DNA from: Loktanella sp. 5RATIMAR09
GTDB taxonomy: Bacteria > Pseudomonadota > Alphaproteobacteria > Rhodobacterales > Rhodobacteraceae
Reading direction: 5' to 3'
NCBI RefSeq assembly: GCF_001419985.1
Contig: NZ_LJAL01000001.1
Location: 372,001 to 436,000, forward strand
Length of the DNA stretch: 64,000 nt
The notes beneath the pieces are model-generated. The model made no database searches. It had not been told where the DNA came from and saw nothing but the letters and a program-made list of their open reading frames with translations. Position numbers and translations under genes: made by a program. Below, piece by piece: positions 8,516 through 16,685 of the stretch; within the stretch, counting starts at the first letter, position 1, and each line of letters opens with the position of its first letter.

Positions 8516-9484
8516 CTAGACAATCCCGGCGCGCAGGCAGTCGTGGATATGCAGGAACCCTGAAACCTGGCCGTCACCATTTGGATCAACCGCGAAAAGA
8601 CAGGTTATCTTTTTGGCATTCATCATGGCTACGGCTTCTTCTGCCAGGGCGGCGGGCGCGACTGTCGCGGGGTGCGCGGTCATGACTTCACCGGCGGTAT
8701 GATCCAGCAAGCCGGTCATATGGCGCCGCAGGTCCCCGTCTGTGACGATCCCGATCAGGCGCTTGTCACGATCCACAACACCAACAACTCCGAACCCTTT
8801 TTGGCTAATCTCCAGGAGCGCCTCGCTCATCGGGGTTTCTGCCGCCACCAAGGGGACGGTGCCCTCAATATGCATCAAGTCCGAGACCTTGGACAATTGC
8901 GCGCCCAGTTTGCCGCCGGGGTGGAACTCACGGAAATTCTCTGGCGTAAAATCCCGATGTTCCATCAAAGCAACTGCAAGGGCATCGCCCAGCGCAAGCG
9001 TCATGGTGGTCGATGTTGTGGGCACGACGCCGGTACCGCAGGCCTCTTTCAGGGCGGGTAGAACGATGGCGACATCGGCGCGCTGCAAAAGCGTGCTTTC
9101 GGGCCTGCTGGCCACGCCGATCATCGGGATACCAAAGCGCCGCGTATAGGCCACAAGATCGGCGAGTTCGGGGGTTTCACCTGAATTGGACAGTACCAGA
9201 ACCACATCGCCGCGCGTCATCATGCCCAGATCGCCGTGGCTTGCCTCGGCGGGGTGGACAAAATGCGCAGGTGTGCCGGTGCTGGCGAATGTTGCGGCGA
9301 TCTTGCGGGCGATATGCCCCGATTTGCCCATGCCTGAGACGATCACGCGCCCGTTGGCATTCAACAAGAGTTCAACCGCCTGTCCAAAGCTATCGCTTAA
9401 TCCGTCGGCCAGAATTGTCAGCGCATCTGCTTCTTGCGTGATAACGCGTCGCGCTGTGGCAAGGAATTTCTGATGATCGGCCAT
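8516..9484 (-). CDS. kdsD: Arabinose-5-phosphate isomerase (KpsF/GutQ family)
   Basis: The 322-residue protein has an N-terminal SIS sugar-isomerase domain (MGKSGHIARKIAATFASTGT, then HPAEASHGDLGM) and two C-terminal CBS domains (about 205-322; GIVTDGDLRRHM is a typical CBS segment). It interconverts ribulose-5-phosphate and arabinose-5-phosphate, the first step to Kdo of the LPS inner core. Its ATG overlaps the stop of the upstream exonuclease gene. It precedes lptC, so Kdo supply and LPS export are probably expressed together. Confidence 0.96.
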   Translation of the reverse strand: MADHQKFLATARRVITQEADALTILADGLSDSFGQAVELLLNANGRVIVSGMGKSGHIARKIAATFASTGTPAHFVHPAEASHGDLGMMTRGDVVLVLSNSGETPELADLVAYTRRFGIPMIGVASRPESTLLQRADVAIVLPALKEACGTGVVPTTSTTMTLALGDALAVALMEHRDFTPENFREFHPGGKLGAQLSKVSDLMHIEGTVPLVAAETPMSEALLEISQKGFGVVGVVDRDKRLIGIVTDGDLRRHMTGLLDHTAGEVMTAHPATVAPAALAEEAVAMMNAKKITCLFAVDPNGDGQVSGFLHIHDCLRAGIV

Positions 9485-10095
9485 CAGTGCGAAAAGATGT
9501 CAAGTTCGGGCCAACCCGCGAGGTCAAGTCTGGCACGTGTTGGCAGAAAATCAAAACAGGCCTGCGCGATCTCTGTGCGCCCTTCACGGGCCAGCAGGAT
9601 ATCGAACTTTTCCTTGAGTTGGTGCAGGTAAAGAACATCAGAGGCCGCGTAATCCAGTTGCGCGTCTGTCAAGACAGGCGCGCCCCAATCGCTTTGCTGT
9701 TGGTGCTTGGAAATGTCGATGCCAACCATATCTTGCAACAAGATCTTAAGCCCGTGGCGATCTGTATAGGTACGCACCAGCTTTGAGGCGATTTTGGTGC
9801 AGTAAACAGGGGCCGCCAATGCGCCAAAAGCGTTCAAGAGGGCGGCGATGTCAAAACGGCCAAAGTGGAAAAGCTTGAGCACATCGGGGTTTTCCAGCAT
9901 CGCACACAGATTGGGTGCAGCGGTCTGGCCAGGGGTGACCTGCACAAGATGGCAGTTCCCGTCGCCACCGGACATCTGGATCAGGCACAGCCGGTCACGA
10001 TGCGGGTTCAACCCCATGGTTTCGCAGTCAATTGCGACAATCGGGCCCAGATCAAGCCCGTCCGGCAGATCATTCTTGTAAAGGTGGTTGGCCAT
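9484..10095 (-). CDS. RNase D-like 3'-5' exonuclease
   Basis: The 203-residue protein is a single DEDDy exonuclease domain. The expected acidic residues are D23 and E25 in AIDCETMGL, D82 in GRFDIAAL, and Y149 and D153 in YAASD. It lacks the HRDC domains of the ~370-residue E. coli RNase D, as is usual for the short alphaproteobacterial form. I use the ATG at 10095; an upstream in-frame ATG at 10131 adds 12 poorly matching residues. The gene opens the kdsD-lpt run and overlaps kdsD as ATGA. It probably acts in RNA 3'-end maturation. Its exact substrates are unknown. Confidence 0.9.
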   Translation of the reverse strand: MANHLYKNDLPDGLDLGPIVAIDCETMGLNPHRDRLCLIQMSGGDGNCHLVQVTPGQTAAPNLCAMLENPDVLKLFHFGRFDIAALLNAFGALAAPVYCTKIASKLVRTYTDRHGLKILLQDMVGIDISKHQQQSDWGAPVLTDAQLDYAASDVLYLHQLKEKFDILLAREGRTEIAQACFDFLPTRARLDLAGWPELDIFSH

Positions 10096-10162
10096 GTATT
10101 GCCCTTTTCTGGTCAGCCTGTTGAGGGTCAAATACGGATTGTGCGGCTATTCCTCAAGGGCT

Positions 10163-12205
10163 TCATGCGATACGCGCGATTTCCGGCGCTGCTTTCAGCA
10201 TACGTTTGGCATTGTCCGACAGCCACGCGGTAAACGCTGCGGGCGGCATCGGCCTTCCAAAGCCATAGCCTTGCCCGACACAGCAGCCCCGTTCGTCCAG
10301 ATGTACCGCTTGGGCGTTGTCCTCGACACCTTCGGCAACAACATGCAGCCCCAGTTCGCCCGCAAGTGCCAGAATAGCGCGCACCACACTGTCGGCCGCC
10401 GGATCCGGAAGGGGGGCGACCAGCGACCGGTCAAGCTTGATCCCCGCCAAAGGCAGCTGTGTCAGCTTCGAGAGTGACGCGTAGCCGGTTCCGAAATCGT
10501 CAAGTTCCAGTGCGATACCGCATTCTGCAAGGCTGTCGATGTTGATCGACGCCAGATCATCCTTGCCGTTGATCAACGTCGTCTCAAGCACCTCGATAAC
10601 CACTTGATCCGCTTCAAGGCCGGATAGCTGGAGCGCGCGCAAGAACCGCTCGATCAGATAAGGATCAGAAATAGTATCCGGTGCGGCGTTCAATGAGATA
10701 ACGGGCCGCCAGACACCGGCATCTTGCCAACCGCGTGCCAGGTCCATGGCCGATCTCCATACAGCGTGGTCCAGGTCAACCATCAGGCCGGCACGTTCAG
10801 CGGCAGGCAAGAATATGTCAGGGGTCAGCAGGCCACGCGTGGGGTGCCGCCAGCGGACCAATACCTCGGCACCATGCAGCCGCCCATCGGCAAGCCGCAC
10901 TTGAGGTTGAAACCATGGTTCGATTTCGCCGTTTCGGATTGCATCTATCAGGTCCAGTTGCAGTTGTTGCATAGAACCAAGGTCATCCCGCAGATGCTGT
11001 TGAAAGGCCTGAGCTTTCTTGCCGCCAGAATTCTTGGCGAACTGAAGTGCGATCTCTGCATCTGCCAGCAGGTCATTTGTTTGACGGATGCTGTCGCCAA
11101 TCGCCACGTGTCCGATGCTTGCGTTTATCGGAATGCGCCGCCCCGATATCTCGAAGGGTTCATTCAGTGATGCGAAGATCCGTTTGATCAGATATTCGTT
11201 TGCCTCGTTCGAGATCAGAACAAATTCGTCGCCTCCGACATGTGCTACCAGATGCTCATAATCGACACAGCGCTTTAAAGTATGGCTCACGGCGATCAAA
11301 AGTGCGTCGCCATAATCATGGCCGAATGTGTCGTTGACCGACTTGAAGTTATCAAGACCGATGAGAAGCAGGTTCCAGTCGTCCGTCCGTTTGTCAAATT
11401 TGATACTATCAAGATATTCGATCAGGGACCTGCGGTTTGGCAAACCGGTCAACGGGTCATGCCGCACGATATGTTCAAGCTGCGCATTCATGTTCTTGAG
11501 CTTGTTTTGTGAGGCGCGCAAATCGTTGGTGGTTTTCCGCATCGATTTCATACTGGACACGACAGATAACTGCGCAGGACGAAAGATGAACAAAGCCTCG
11601 GCAAGCAAAACCAGACCAGACGCCAGAAGCATGACTTTCTGTTTGGTCCGGAAACGAGTTGCTTCAGCTTTGAAACTTGCGCTGGTCATGTTTGCGATGG
11701 CGAGCAGATCGTCGTTCAGGCCGCTTCGCTGGTAGACCTGTTTGAGATGAAGATTCAGCCCGAAGCGCCGATCAGGGGACGCTGCCGCGAATTGCCTGGC
11801 GGCAGACAGGAACCAAACGGTTTTCAGGTGCAAAGGGTGGTTTGCGAAAAAAAGGTCGTCGTCGAAGAACTGCGAACTGCGCTGTGTCGTCTGCACGTCG
11901 GCATAAGTGGTTTCAAACCTGAACACGGCTTTGTTGAATTCGGTAAGATCAGCAGCATCGGCGCCAACCAACCCATCGGATATCACGATGATATCTTGGG
12001 CGGCCAGCACTTGTTCGTTGCTGCTTCTGATCGCTTCCGCAGCCAAAAGACCACGGTCGACCATCGCGCGGTTCTGTACATAGCTGATGATGATAAGACA
12101 CAGGACAATCATGAGCGCAAAGCAGTAGTGCGCCCATAGCCTCTCGGGCTTGCGTAGTAAGAGGGGCCGCTTGACCACCCCAAGCAGATTGTACTTCCAG
12201 CGCAT
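10163..12205 (-). CDS. Membrane GGDEF-EAL bifunctional cyclic-di-GMP protein
   Basis: The 680-residue protein has two membrane helices (about 27-44 and 191-209) flanking a periplasmic sensor region of ~145 residues. A GGDEF domain (intact GGDEF at 324-328) and an EAL domain follow. The EAL signature reads AEVLVRW (446-452), so the catalytic glutamate is kept but the alanine is valine. DDFGTGY, KLDRS, VVAEGVED and the late QGY are present, so phosphodiesterase activity is plausible. The usual RxxD inhibitory site before GGDEF is replaced by DYEH. It probably makes and/or degrades c-di-GMP in response to an envelope signal. The sensed ligand is unknown. It stands alone between rnd and an HD gene. 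Confidence 0.92.
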   Translation of the reverse strand: MRWKYNLLGVVKRPLLLRKPERLWAHYCFALMIVLCLIIISYVQNRAMVDRGLLAAEAIRSSNEQVLAAQDIIVISDGLVGADAADLTEFNKAVFRFETTYADVQTTQRSSQFFDDDLFFANHPLHLKTVWFLSAARQFAAASPDRRFGLNLHLKQVYQRSGLNDDLLAIANMTSASFKAEATRFRTKQKVMLLASGLVLLAEALFIFRPAQLSVVSSMKSMRKTTNDLRASQNKLKNMNAQLEHIVRHDPLTGLPNRRSLIEYLDSIKFDKRTDDWNLLLIGLDNFKSVNDTFGHDYGDALLIAVSHTLKRCVDYEHLVAHVGGDEFVLISNEANEYLIKRIFASLNEPFEISGRRIPINASIGHVAIGDSIRQTNDLLADAEIALQFAKNSGGKKAQAFQQHLRDDLGSMQQLQLDLIDAIRNGEIEPWFQPQVRLADGRLHGAEVLVRWRHPTRGLLTPDIFLPAAERAGLMVDLDHAVWRSAMDLARGWQDAGVWRPVISLNAAPDTISDPYLIERFLRALQLSGLEADQVVIEVLETTLINGKDDLASINIDSLAECGIALELDDFGTGYASLSKLTQLPLAGIKLDRSLVAPLPDPAADSVVRAILALAGELGLHVVAEGVEDNAQAVHLDERGCCVGQGYGFGRPMPPAAFTAWLSDNAKRMLKAAPEIARIA

Positions 12206-12279
12206 TTTTCATCCCTGCAGCGTTGTCTGCCGAGTATGCGCCGAGAGTCATTAAGCAAGCGTTGCGCTTTTTAATCAAA

Positions 12280-12876
12280 CTAGAGAGCGGCCGCCAGTTT
12301 GTGATAAAGCGCGGTATAATCGTCGCGCACCGCAACCGGCGGGCGCAACCTGATCTGAAGGCTTCCCGCCAACGCAGGATCCTGTTTTCCAAAATATTTA
12401 TCGGCCTCTGCCTGTGTGAAACCGGCGATCTGGATCGCCTCGAGCCAAGCAGAGAGCTTATCGGCTTTCTTGATCTGCTTTTTCACTGCGGCAGGTATTT
12501 GCGCAGGCAGGCCGAACCTGAGGTGAATTGCTGCGGTCAAACGGTCATCCAGAAGTCCGTAGTCCGGCCCAACCGCTGCCTTGACCGGGCTGATCATATC
12601 GCCAATGACGTATTCCGGTGCATCGTGCAGCAGCGCCGCCAACTGCCACTTCACCGGTGCTTTGGGTTGCTGGAGCATGAAGATTTCCGTGACCAAGAGT
12701 GAATGTTCGGCCACCGAATAGGCAAAGTCACCTTTTGTCTGTCCATTCCAGCGCGCCACAAAGGCAAGACCATGGGCGATGTCTTCAATCTCGATATCGA
12801 CAGGTGTCGGATCCAGAAGATCGAGCCTGCGTCCGGACAACATACGCTGCCACGCGCGGGGTTGGGCTTTGGGCAT
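12280..12876 (-). CDS. HD-domain phosphohydrolase (YfbR-like)
   Basis: The 198-residue protein has the HD-superfamily metal ligands: H35, H58 (SVAEHSLLV), the H84-D85 pair in ALLHDAPEYVIGD, and an aspartate further on in KKADKLSAWLEA. It resembles YfbR-type 5'-nucleotidases acting on deoxynucleoside monophosphates, but the substrate is not proven by sequence. I choose the ATG at 12876, because AAGGAG sits 6 bp upstream of it. The in-frame ATG at 12897 would lie before that ribosome binding site. The gene is monocistronic in appearance, 74 bp from the GGDEF-EAL start. Confidence 0.85.
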   Translation of the reverse strand: MPKAQPRAWQRMLSGRRLDLLDPTPVDIEIEDIAHGLAFVARWNGQTKGDFAYSVAEHSLLVTEIFMLQQPKAPVKWQLAALLHDAPEYVIGDMISPVKAAVGPDYGLLDDRLTAAIHLRFGLPAQIPAAVKKQIKKADKLSAWLEAIQIAGFTQAEADKYFGKQDPALAGSLQIRLRPPVAVRDDYTALYHKLAAAL

Positions 12877-12980
12877 AGTGGCTCCTTGGTTCGGCAACTT
12901 CTGACATACTGGGGTGTCTGCAAATCGTAAACCATCGTGTGGTTTGCAGACACCGTCCTGATATGGACCCTGCTGCGCTT

Positions 12981-13046
12981 AAGTGTTCGTAAGTGATTGT
13001 CACTTAGGCGCGACACTGCTGCCATTGTCGCAGGGGAAAACCCCTG
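12981..13046 (+). promoter_or_regulatory. Hairpin-rich 5' leader of ahcY
   Basis: Three perfect stem-loops follow one another before ahcY: TAAGTGA/TCACTTA (12990-13006, 3-nt loop), GCGACA/TGTCGC (13010-13031) and CAGGGG/CCCCTG (13031-13046, AAAA loop). A second AAGTG copy (12981-12985) could compete for the CACTT at 13001-13005, giving an alternative pairing. The ahcY start follows 44 bp later, after GAGGAGG. I could not match the conserved cores of the known SAH or SAM/SAH riboswitches as I remember them. It may be a regulatory leader of another kind, or simply structured DNA. Confidence 0.35.
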
Positions 13047-13090
13047 CTATCAGCGCTTCAAATTGATTAACGCCCGCCGAGGAGGCAGTA

Positions 13091-14476
13091 ATGAAAGACT
13101 ATATTGTCAAGGACATCGCCCTTGCAGAATTTGGCCGCAAAGAGCTTGATATCGCAGAAACCGAAATGCCGGGTCTGATGGCGCTGCGCGAAGAGTATGG
13201 CGACAAAAAACCGCTCGCAGGCGCGCGCATTGTCGGGTCCTTGCATATGACGATCCAGACTGCCGTTCTGATCGAAACGCTGGTCGAGCTGGGTGCAGAC
13301 GTGCGCTGGGCATCCTGTAATATCTTCTCGACCCAAGATCACGCTGCCGCGGCAATCGCGGCGGGCGGCACACCGGTTTTCGCAATCAAGGGGCAGTCGC
13401 TGGAAGAGCATTGGGACTATCTGGATAAGTCCTTCATGTTCCCCGAAGGCGCCAACATGATCCTTGATGATGGCGGTGACGCCACGCTTTATGTTCTGCT
13501 GGGCGCACGTGCCGAAGCGGGCGAAGAGATTATCCCTGTGCCCCAGTCCGAAGAAGAAGCGGTGATCAAGGCGCAGATCGCCAAGCGGATGGCCGCCAGT
13601 CCCGGTTGGTTTACCAAGACCCGCGACGCGATCAAAGGTGTGTCCGAGGAAACAACAACAGGTGTGCACCGCCTTTACGATCTGCACAAGAATGGCCAGT
13701 TGCCTTTCCCTGCGATCAACGTGAACGACAGTGTGACCAAGTCGAAATTCGACAACAAATACGGCTGCAAGGAATCGCTGGTAGACGGCATCCGCCGCGC
13801 AACGGACACGATGATGGCGGGCAAGGTTGCCGTTGTGTGTGGATACGGCGATGTGGGTAAAGGCTCTGCCGCGTCACTGGCCGGTGCCGGTGCCCGCGTA
13901 AAGGTGACAGAGGTCGATCCGATCTGCGCGTTGCAAGCCGCGATGGACGGGTTTGAGGTTGTCGTGCTTGAGGACGTGCTGGACACGGCAGACATCTTTA
14001 TCACCACCACTGGCAACAAGGACGTTATCCGGATCGAGCATATGCGCGAAATGAAGGATATGGCGATTGTCGGCAACATCGGCCACTTCGACAACGAAAT
14101 TCAGGTGGCCGCGCTGAAGAACCACAAATGGACCAACATCAAGGAACAGGTCGACATGATCGAGATGCCTTCGGGCAATCGTCTGATCCTGCTGTCCGAA
14201 GGGCGCTTGCTGAACCTTGGTAATGCCACGGGCCACCCGTCATTCGTGATGTCTGCGTCTTTCACCAATCAGGTGCTGGCGCAGATGGAACTGTGGAACA
14301 ATGGCGATGCTTACGCCGTTGGCGTGCATATCCTACCCAAGCGCCTGGATGAAAAGGTCGCGCGCCTGCACCTTGCGCGGATCGGTGTGAAACTGACCGA
14401 GTTGAAGAAGGATCAGGCGGATTACATCGGCGTCACCGTCGAAGGCCCGTTCAAACCCGAACACTACCGGTACTAA
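13091..14476 (+). CDS. ahcY: Adenosylhomocysteinase (S-adenosylhomocysteine hydrolase)
   Basis: The 461-residue cytoplasmic enzyme splits S-adenosylhomocysteine into adenosine and homocysteine, removing the product inhibitor of methyltransferases. The NAD-binding loop [14 protein letters not shown], the catalytic-region [16 protein letters not shown] and the C-terminal FKPEHYRY are all present, so the protein is complete. It includes the insertion typical of the long bacterial/plant-type enzyme (about residues 150-190). The start has a strong GAGGAGG ribosome binding site. The gene is preceded by a hairpin-rich leader and followed 6 bp later by the extensin-like gene. Confidence 0.98.
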   Translation: MKDYIVKDIALAEFGRKELDIAETEMPGLMALREEYGDKKPLAGARIVGSLHMTIQTAVLIETLVELGADVRWASCNIFSTQDHAAAAIAAGGTPVFAIKGQSLEEHWDYLDKSFMFPEGANMILDDGGDATLYVLLGARAEAGEEIIPVPQSEEEAVIKAQIAKRMAASPGWFTKTRDAIKGVSEETTTGVHRLYDLHKNGQLPFPAINVNDSVTKSKFDNKYGCKESLVDGIRRATDTMMAGKVAVVCGYGDVGKGSAASLAGAGARVKVTEVDPICALQAAMDGFEVVVLEDVLDTADIFITTTGNKDVIRIEHMREMKDMAIVGNIGHFDNEIQVAALKNHKWTNIKEQVDMIEMPSGNRLILLSEGRLLNLGNATGHPSFVMSASFTNQVLAQMELWNNGDAYAVGVHILPKRLDEKVARLHLARIGVKLTELKKDQADYIGVTVEGPFKPEHYRY

Positions 14477-14482
14477 CCCTTT

Positions 14483-15265
14483 ATGCGGCATGCCAAACGT
14501 CAGCAGATGGCGCAGCAGGCCGCGCAAAGACAGGAAAAAAAGAAACAGCGCAGCTGGGCACTGATAAGCGGTCTTGCTGCGTTTTTCTTTGTGGGGGCGC
14601 TGGTCTTTGGCGGGTATCAGGTGCTGGTCCACCCCCAGACCCCCTTGCCGCGTGCGTGGAACCCGACGGTGCCGCTGCGCATCAGCGATCCGGTGACGCC
14701 GCTGACAGGATGGAAACTTGATCGTGCAGCAGCAGATCAGGCGCAATGCCTTGCGGCGCTGGACGGTTTCGCCAGTTTGCAACCGCTTGATCCGCTAGAG
14801 GAAAGTGAGCAGTGCTTTATCCGTGACCGTGTCGATCTGCGGGGCGTCGGCGATGCACGTGTGCGCCCGATTGAAACGCGTTGCGCGATCGCTCTGCGAC
14901 TGGCGATGTGGGAAACGCATAGTGTGCAACCCGCGGCCACCGAATTTCTGCAGACATCGGTTACCGCCATTGACCATATCGGCAGCTACAATTGTCGTAC
15001 AATCCGTAGCGGAAATGGTTCTTCCGCGCGGATGAGCACGCATGCGACCGCGGATGCGATTGATATCGCAGGTTTTCAGTTGGCCGATGGTGGGCAGGTC
15101 AGGCTCTTGGCAGACTGGGAACCACCCGGCAGCAAGGGTGATTTCCTGCGCGCGGTGCGGGATGGCGCGTGTGACTGGTTCAGCCTGACACTCTCACCCG
15201 ACTACAATCGTCTGCACGCGGACCATTTTCATCTGCAATCGCGCGGATGGGGCCTGTGCCGCTAA
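14483..15265 (+). CDS. Extensin-like family protein
   Basis: The 260-residue protein has a basic, lysine/glutamine-rich N-terminus and one membrane helix (about 26-46). An extensin-like C-terminal domain (about 80-260) follows. It carries a metal-peptidase-like signature STHATADAIDIAGF and HADHFHLQ, comparable to the zinc ligands of D-Ala-D-Ala carboxypeptidase/LAS enzymes. It is probably anchored in the inner membrane facing the periplasm, with a role in the cell wall. The family's activity is not well established. It starts 6 bp after ahcY and is probably co-transcribed. The plus-strand hairpin at 15272-15295 follows its stop. Confidence 0.85.
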   Translation: MRHAKRQQMAQQAAQRQEKKKQRSWALISGLAAFFFVGALVFGGYQVLVHPQTPLPRAWNPTVPLRISDPVTPLTGWKLDRAAADQAQCLAALDGFASLQPLDPLEESEQCFIRDRVDLRGVGDARVRPIETRCAIALRLAMWETHSVQPAATEFLQTSVTAIDHIGSYNCRTIRSGNGSSARMSTHATADAIDIAGFQLADGGQVRLLADWEPPGSKGDFLRAVRDGACDWFSLTLSPDYNRLHADHFHLQSRGWGLCR

Positions 15266-15266
15266 C

Positions 15267-15295
15267 AAAAACGGCGCGAGGTGCCCCTCGCGCCG
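15267..15295 (-). terminator. Rho-independent terminator of the outer-membrane barrel gene
   Basis: The inverted repeat CGGCGCGAGG / CCTCGCGCCG (10 bp, loop TGCC) lies at 15272-15295. On the minus strand it is followed by TTTTTGTT (15271-15264), the classic order for termination of the minus-strand gene ending at 15323. It may also stop plus-strand transcripts from ahcY and the extensin-like gene, although that side lacks a T run. Confidence 0.75.
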
Positions 15296-15322
15296 GTCTT
15301 GAGAATGTTCTGTGAGGTTTGC

Positions 15323-15850
15323 TTAAAAGCTGAAGCCGACGCGCAGACGCAGTGTGGTCACATCAACCTCAAGGTCGTCATCATCAAAGTTGTGGAACAG
15401 CACTTCGCTACCGATCAACAGATTCTCGGACAGCTTCATATCATAGCCTGCACCGACAAGAACGCCACGACCATCATTCACTTCATTCGATGTTGCGCCA
15501 ACGGCACCAACCACACCATAAGCGAGACCATTGCCAATAGGGGCACCGACGCGGGCTTTCAGACGTGCTGTGCTCTCGACCTTCACTGCGCCGTCCGCAA
15601 TTTCGTAATCTGTGCCGTCCAGATCAAATTCACCGCCATAGACGATGTTGCCCATTTGATAGTTGTAGCCTGCGAAGAAACCAACAGATGAGCCGTCGCC
15701 TTCGAGTTCGGCATCAGCCGCTTTGACTGTTGCCTCAATGTCGGCGCCGCCGACGGTGAGACCGCCATACGCGCCAGTCCAATCCTGGGCTTGTGCCATA
15801 GCTGGTGCCAATGCGACTGCGGTGACGATAAGTAACTTGTTTACTGACAT
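15323..15850 (-). CDS. Small outer-membrane beta-barrel protein
   Basis: The 175-residue precursor has a signal peptide ending in AMAQAQ, then alternating beta strands such as GFFAGYNYQMGNIVYGGEF, and a C-terminal RVGFSF ending in phenylalanine, which is the signal for BAM insertion. It belongs to the OmpA-like/porin-family 8-stranded barrels (OMP_b-brl type). It is likely a structural or adhesion-type barrel; no pore function can be inferred. Its terminator is the hairpin at 15272-15295. The promoter must lie in the 250-bp gap shared with the divergent DUF2853 gene. Confidence 0.85.
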   Translation of the reverse strand: MSVNKLLIVTAVALAPAMAQAQDWTGAYGGLTVGGADIEATVKAADAELEGDGSSVGFFAGYNYQMGNIVYGGEFDLDGTDYEIADGAVKVESTARLKARVGAPIGNGLAYGVVGAVGATSNEVNDGRGVLVGAGYDMKLSENLLIGSEVLFHNFDDDDLEVDVTTLRLRVGFSF

Positions 15851-15940
15851 AGTTGCGTCCTTGTTGTGTTAGGGTTCCAAAGTTTTGGTGCAACAGTCAC
15901 GTAAAGATCCGGAATCAAGTTTCAGCGCTCACGCCGCTGT

Positions 15941-15954
15941 GATCACACGTGATC
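15941..15954. promoter_or_regulatory. Inverted repeat between divergent genes
   Basis: GATCAC-AC-GTGATC is a 6-bp perfect inverted repeat with a 2-bp spacer. It lies in the 250-bp non-coding gap between the outer-membrane barrel gene (minus) and DUF2853 (plus). It could be an operator for either gene, but there is no regulator gene beside it. An open frame crosses this gap from 15885 in frame with DUF2853. It has no family similarity that I recognise, and I treat it as non-coding. Confidence 0.2.
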
Positions 15955-16100
15955 GGGCGGTCTCGCGGCGATACGGTGGTAAAACCCCGCCGACCGCAGG
16001 CTTTTTTCTTTACCAAAGCGACGCGGACCCGTTAACTTATGCGCACAGCGGCGAATTTGACCGTTTTTTAGAAACAAAAGACAACATCGGGGACATTCTC

Positions 16101-16442
16101 ATGGGTAAAAGAGACGATTTGATTGCGAAATACGCGGATGATTTGAAAGATAAATGTGGCATGACGCCAGATATGGGCCTTCTGACAAAGGTGACGATCG
16201 GCTGTGGCCCCGCAATCTACAATGCTGACGCCTCGACTGTTGCTGGGAGCCAGCCTGCCGAACTGGAAACGGTCAAGAACAATTTTCTTGTGAAGAAACT
16301 CGGCCTGAAAGACAGCCCCGAGCTTGATGCGGCCATCGCCTCTGTCCTCGATACCTATGGCAAGTCCGAGCGCAACAAATACCGTGCCGTGGTCTATTAT
16401 ATGCTGACCAAACACTTCGGCAAAGAAGCCGTTTACGGCTAA
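16101..16442 (+). CDS. DUF2853 family protein
   Basis: The 113-residue soluble protein begins MGKRDDLIAKYADDLKDKCG. It carries the family hallmarks LLTKVTIGCGPAIYN, ETVKNNFLVKKLGL and the C-terminal NKYRAVVYYMLTKHF. The family is small, well conserved in marine bacteria and has no established function. I start at the ATG at 16101, which matches the usual family length. An in-frame extension back to 15885 adds 72 residues of non-conserved sequence. A hairpin with a GU pair follows the stop at 16464-16490. It appears to be a single-gene transcript. Confidence 0.9.
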   Translation: MGKRDDLIAKYADDLKDKCGMTPDMGLLTKVTIGCGPAIYNADASTVAGSQPAELETVKNNFLVKKLGLKDSPELDAAIASVLDTYGKSERNKYRAVVYYMLTKHFGKEAVYG

Positions 16443-16463
16443 AAAGCACTGTTTTTTGACACT

Positions 16464-16490
16464 GAACGCCTGCCGATTCGGCGGGCGTTC
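16464..16490 (+). terminator. Probable terminator after DUF2853
   Basis: GAACGCCTGCCG / CGGCGGGCGTTC form a 12-bp stem with an ATT loop. The single irregular pair is U-G on the plus-strand RNA but A-C on the minus strand, so the structure favours plus-strand transcripts. It lies 22 bp after the DUF2853 stop. There is no clear T run after it. Confidence 0.5.
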
Positions 16491-16499
16491 TGCGTTAAG

Positions 16500-16675
16500 C
16501 TGTCGCATATCAGGCTGATTTGAAACGTTTTTGAAGTGCTAACTTGTTGCGTGGCCCTGACATCAAGCGCTAAGTCTAAGACACGGCCAGAACGGTCGAA
16601 CCGGAATCAGTTGCGTGTGGTGGATGTGGAGCACGCGGGGTGAAAGAGGGTTCGGCAACTGTCGGACCCTCTTTC
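16500..16675 (+). ncRNA. Candidate small RNA ending in a long hairpin
   Basis: This stretch lies between two genes and has no credible ORF. It ends in a 16-bp hairpin (16642-16675: GAAAGAGGGTTCGGCA, 2-nt AC, TGTCGGACCCTCTTTC). Its two irregular pairs are U-G wobbles on the plus strand but A-C mismatches on the minus strand, suggesting a function in plus-strand RNA. Internal stems such as GCGTG/CACGC are possible upstream. It could be an sRNA with its own terminator, or a second DUF2853 3' structure. No known RNA family was recognised. Confidence 0.22.
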
Positions 16676-16685
16676 TGTGACGTCC

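Noticed and set aside
12981-13090. A known SAH or SAM/SAH riboswitch before ahcY
   Set aside because: Hairpins are present, but the conserved core sequences of these families, as far as I recall them, are not. Kept only as an unclassified leader.
15885-16100. A longer N-terminus of the DUF2853 protein
   Set aside because: The added 72 residues lack family similarity, and 16101 gives the standard length.
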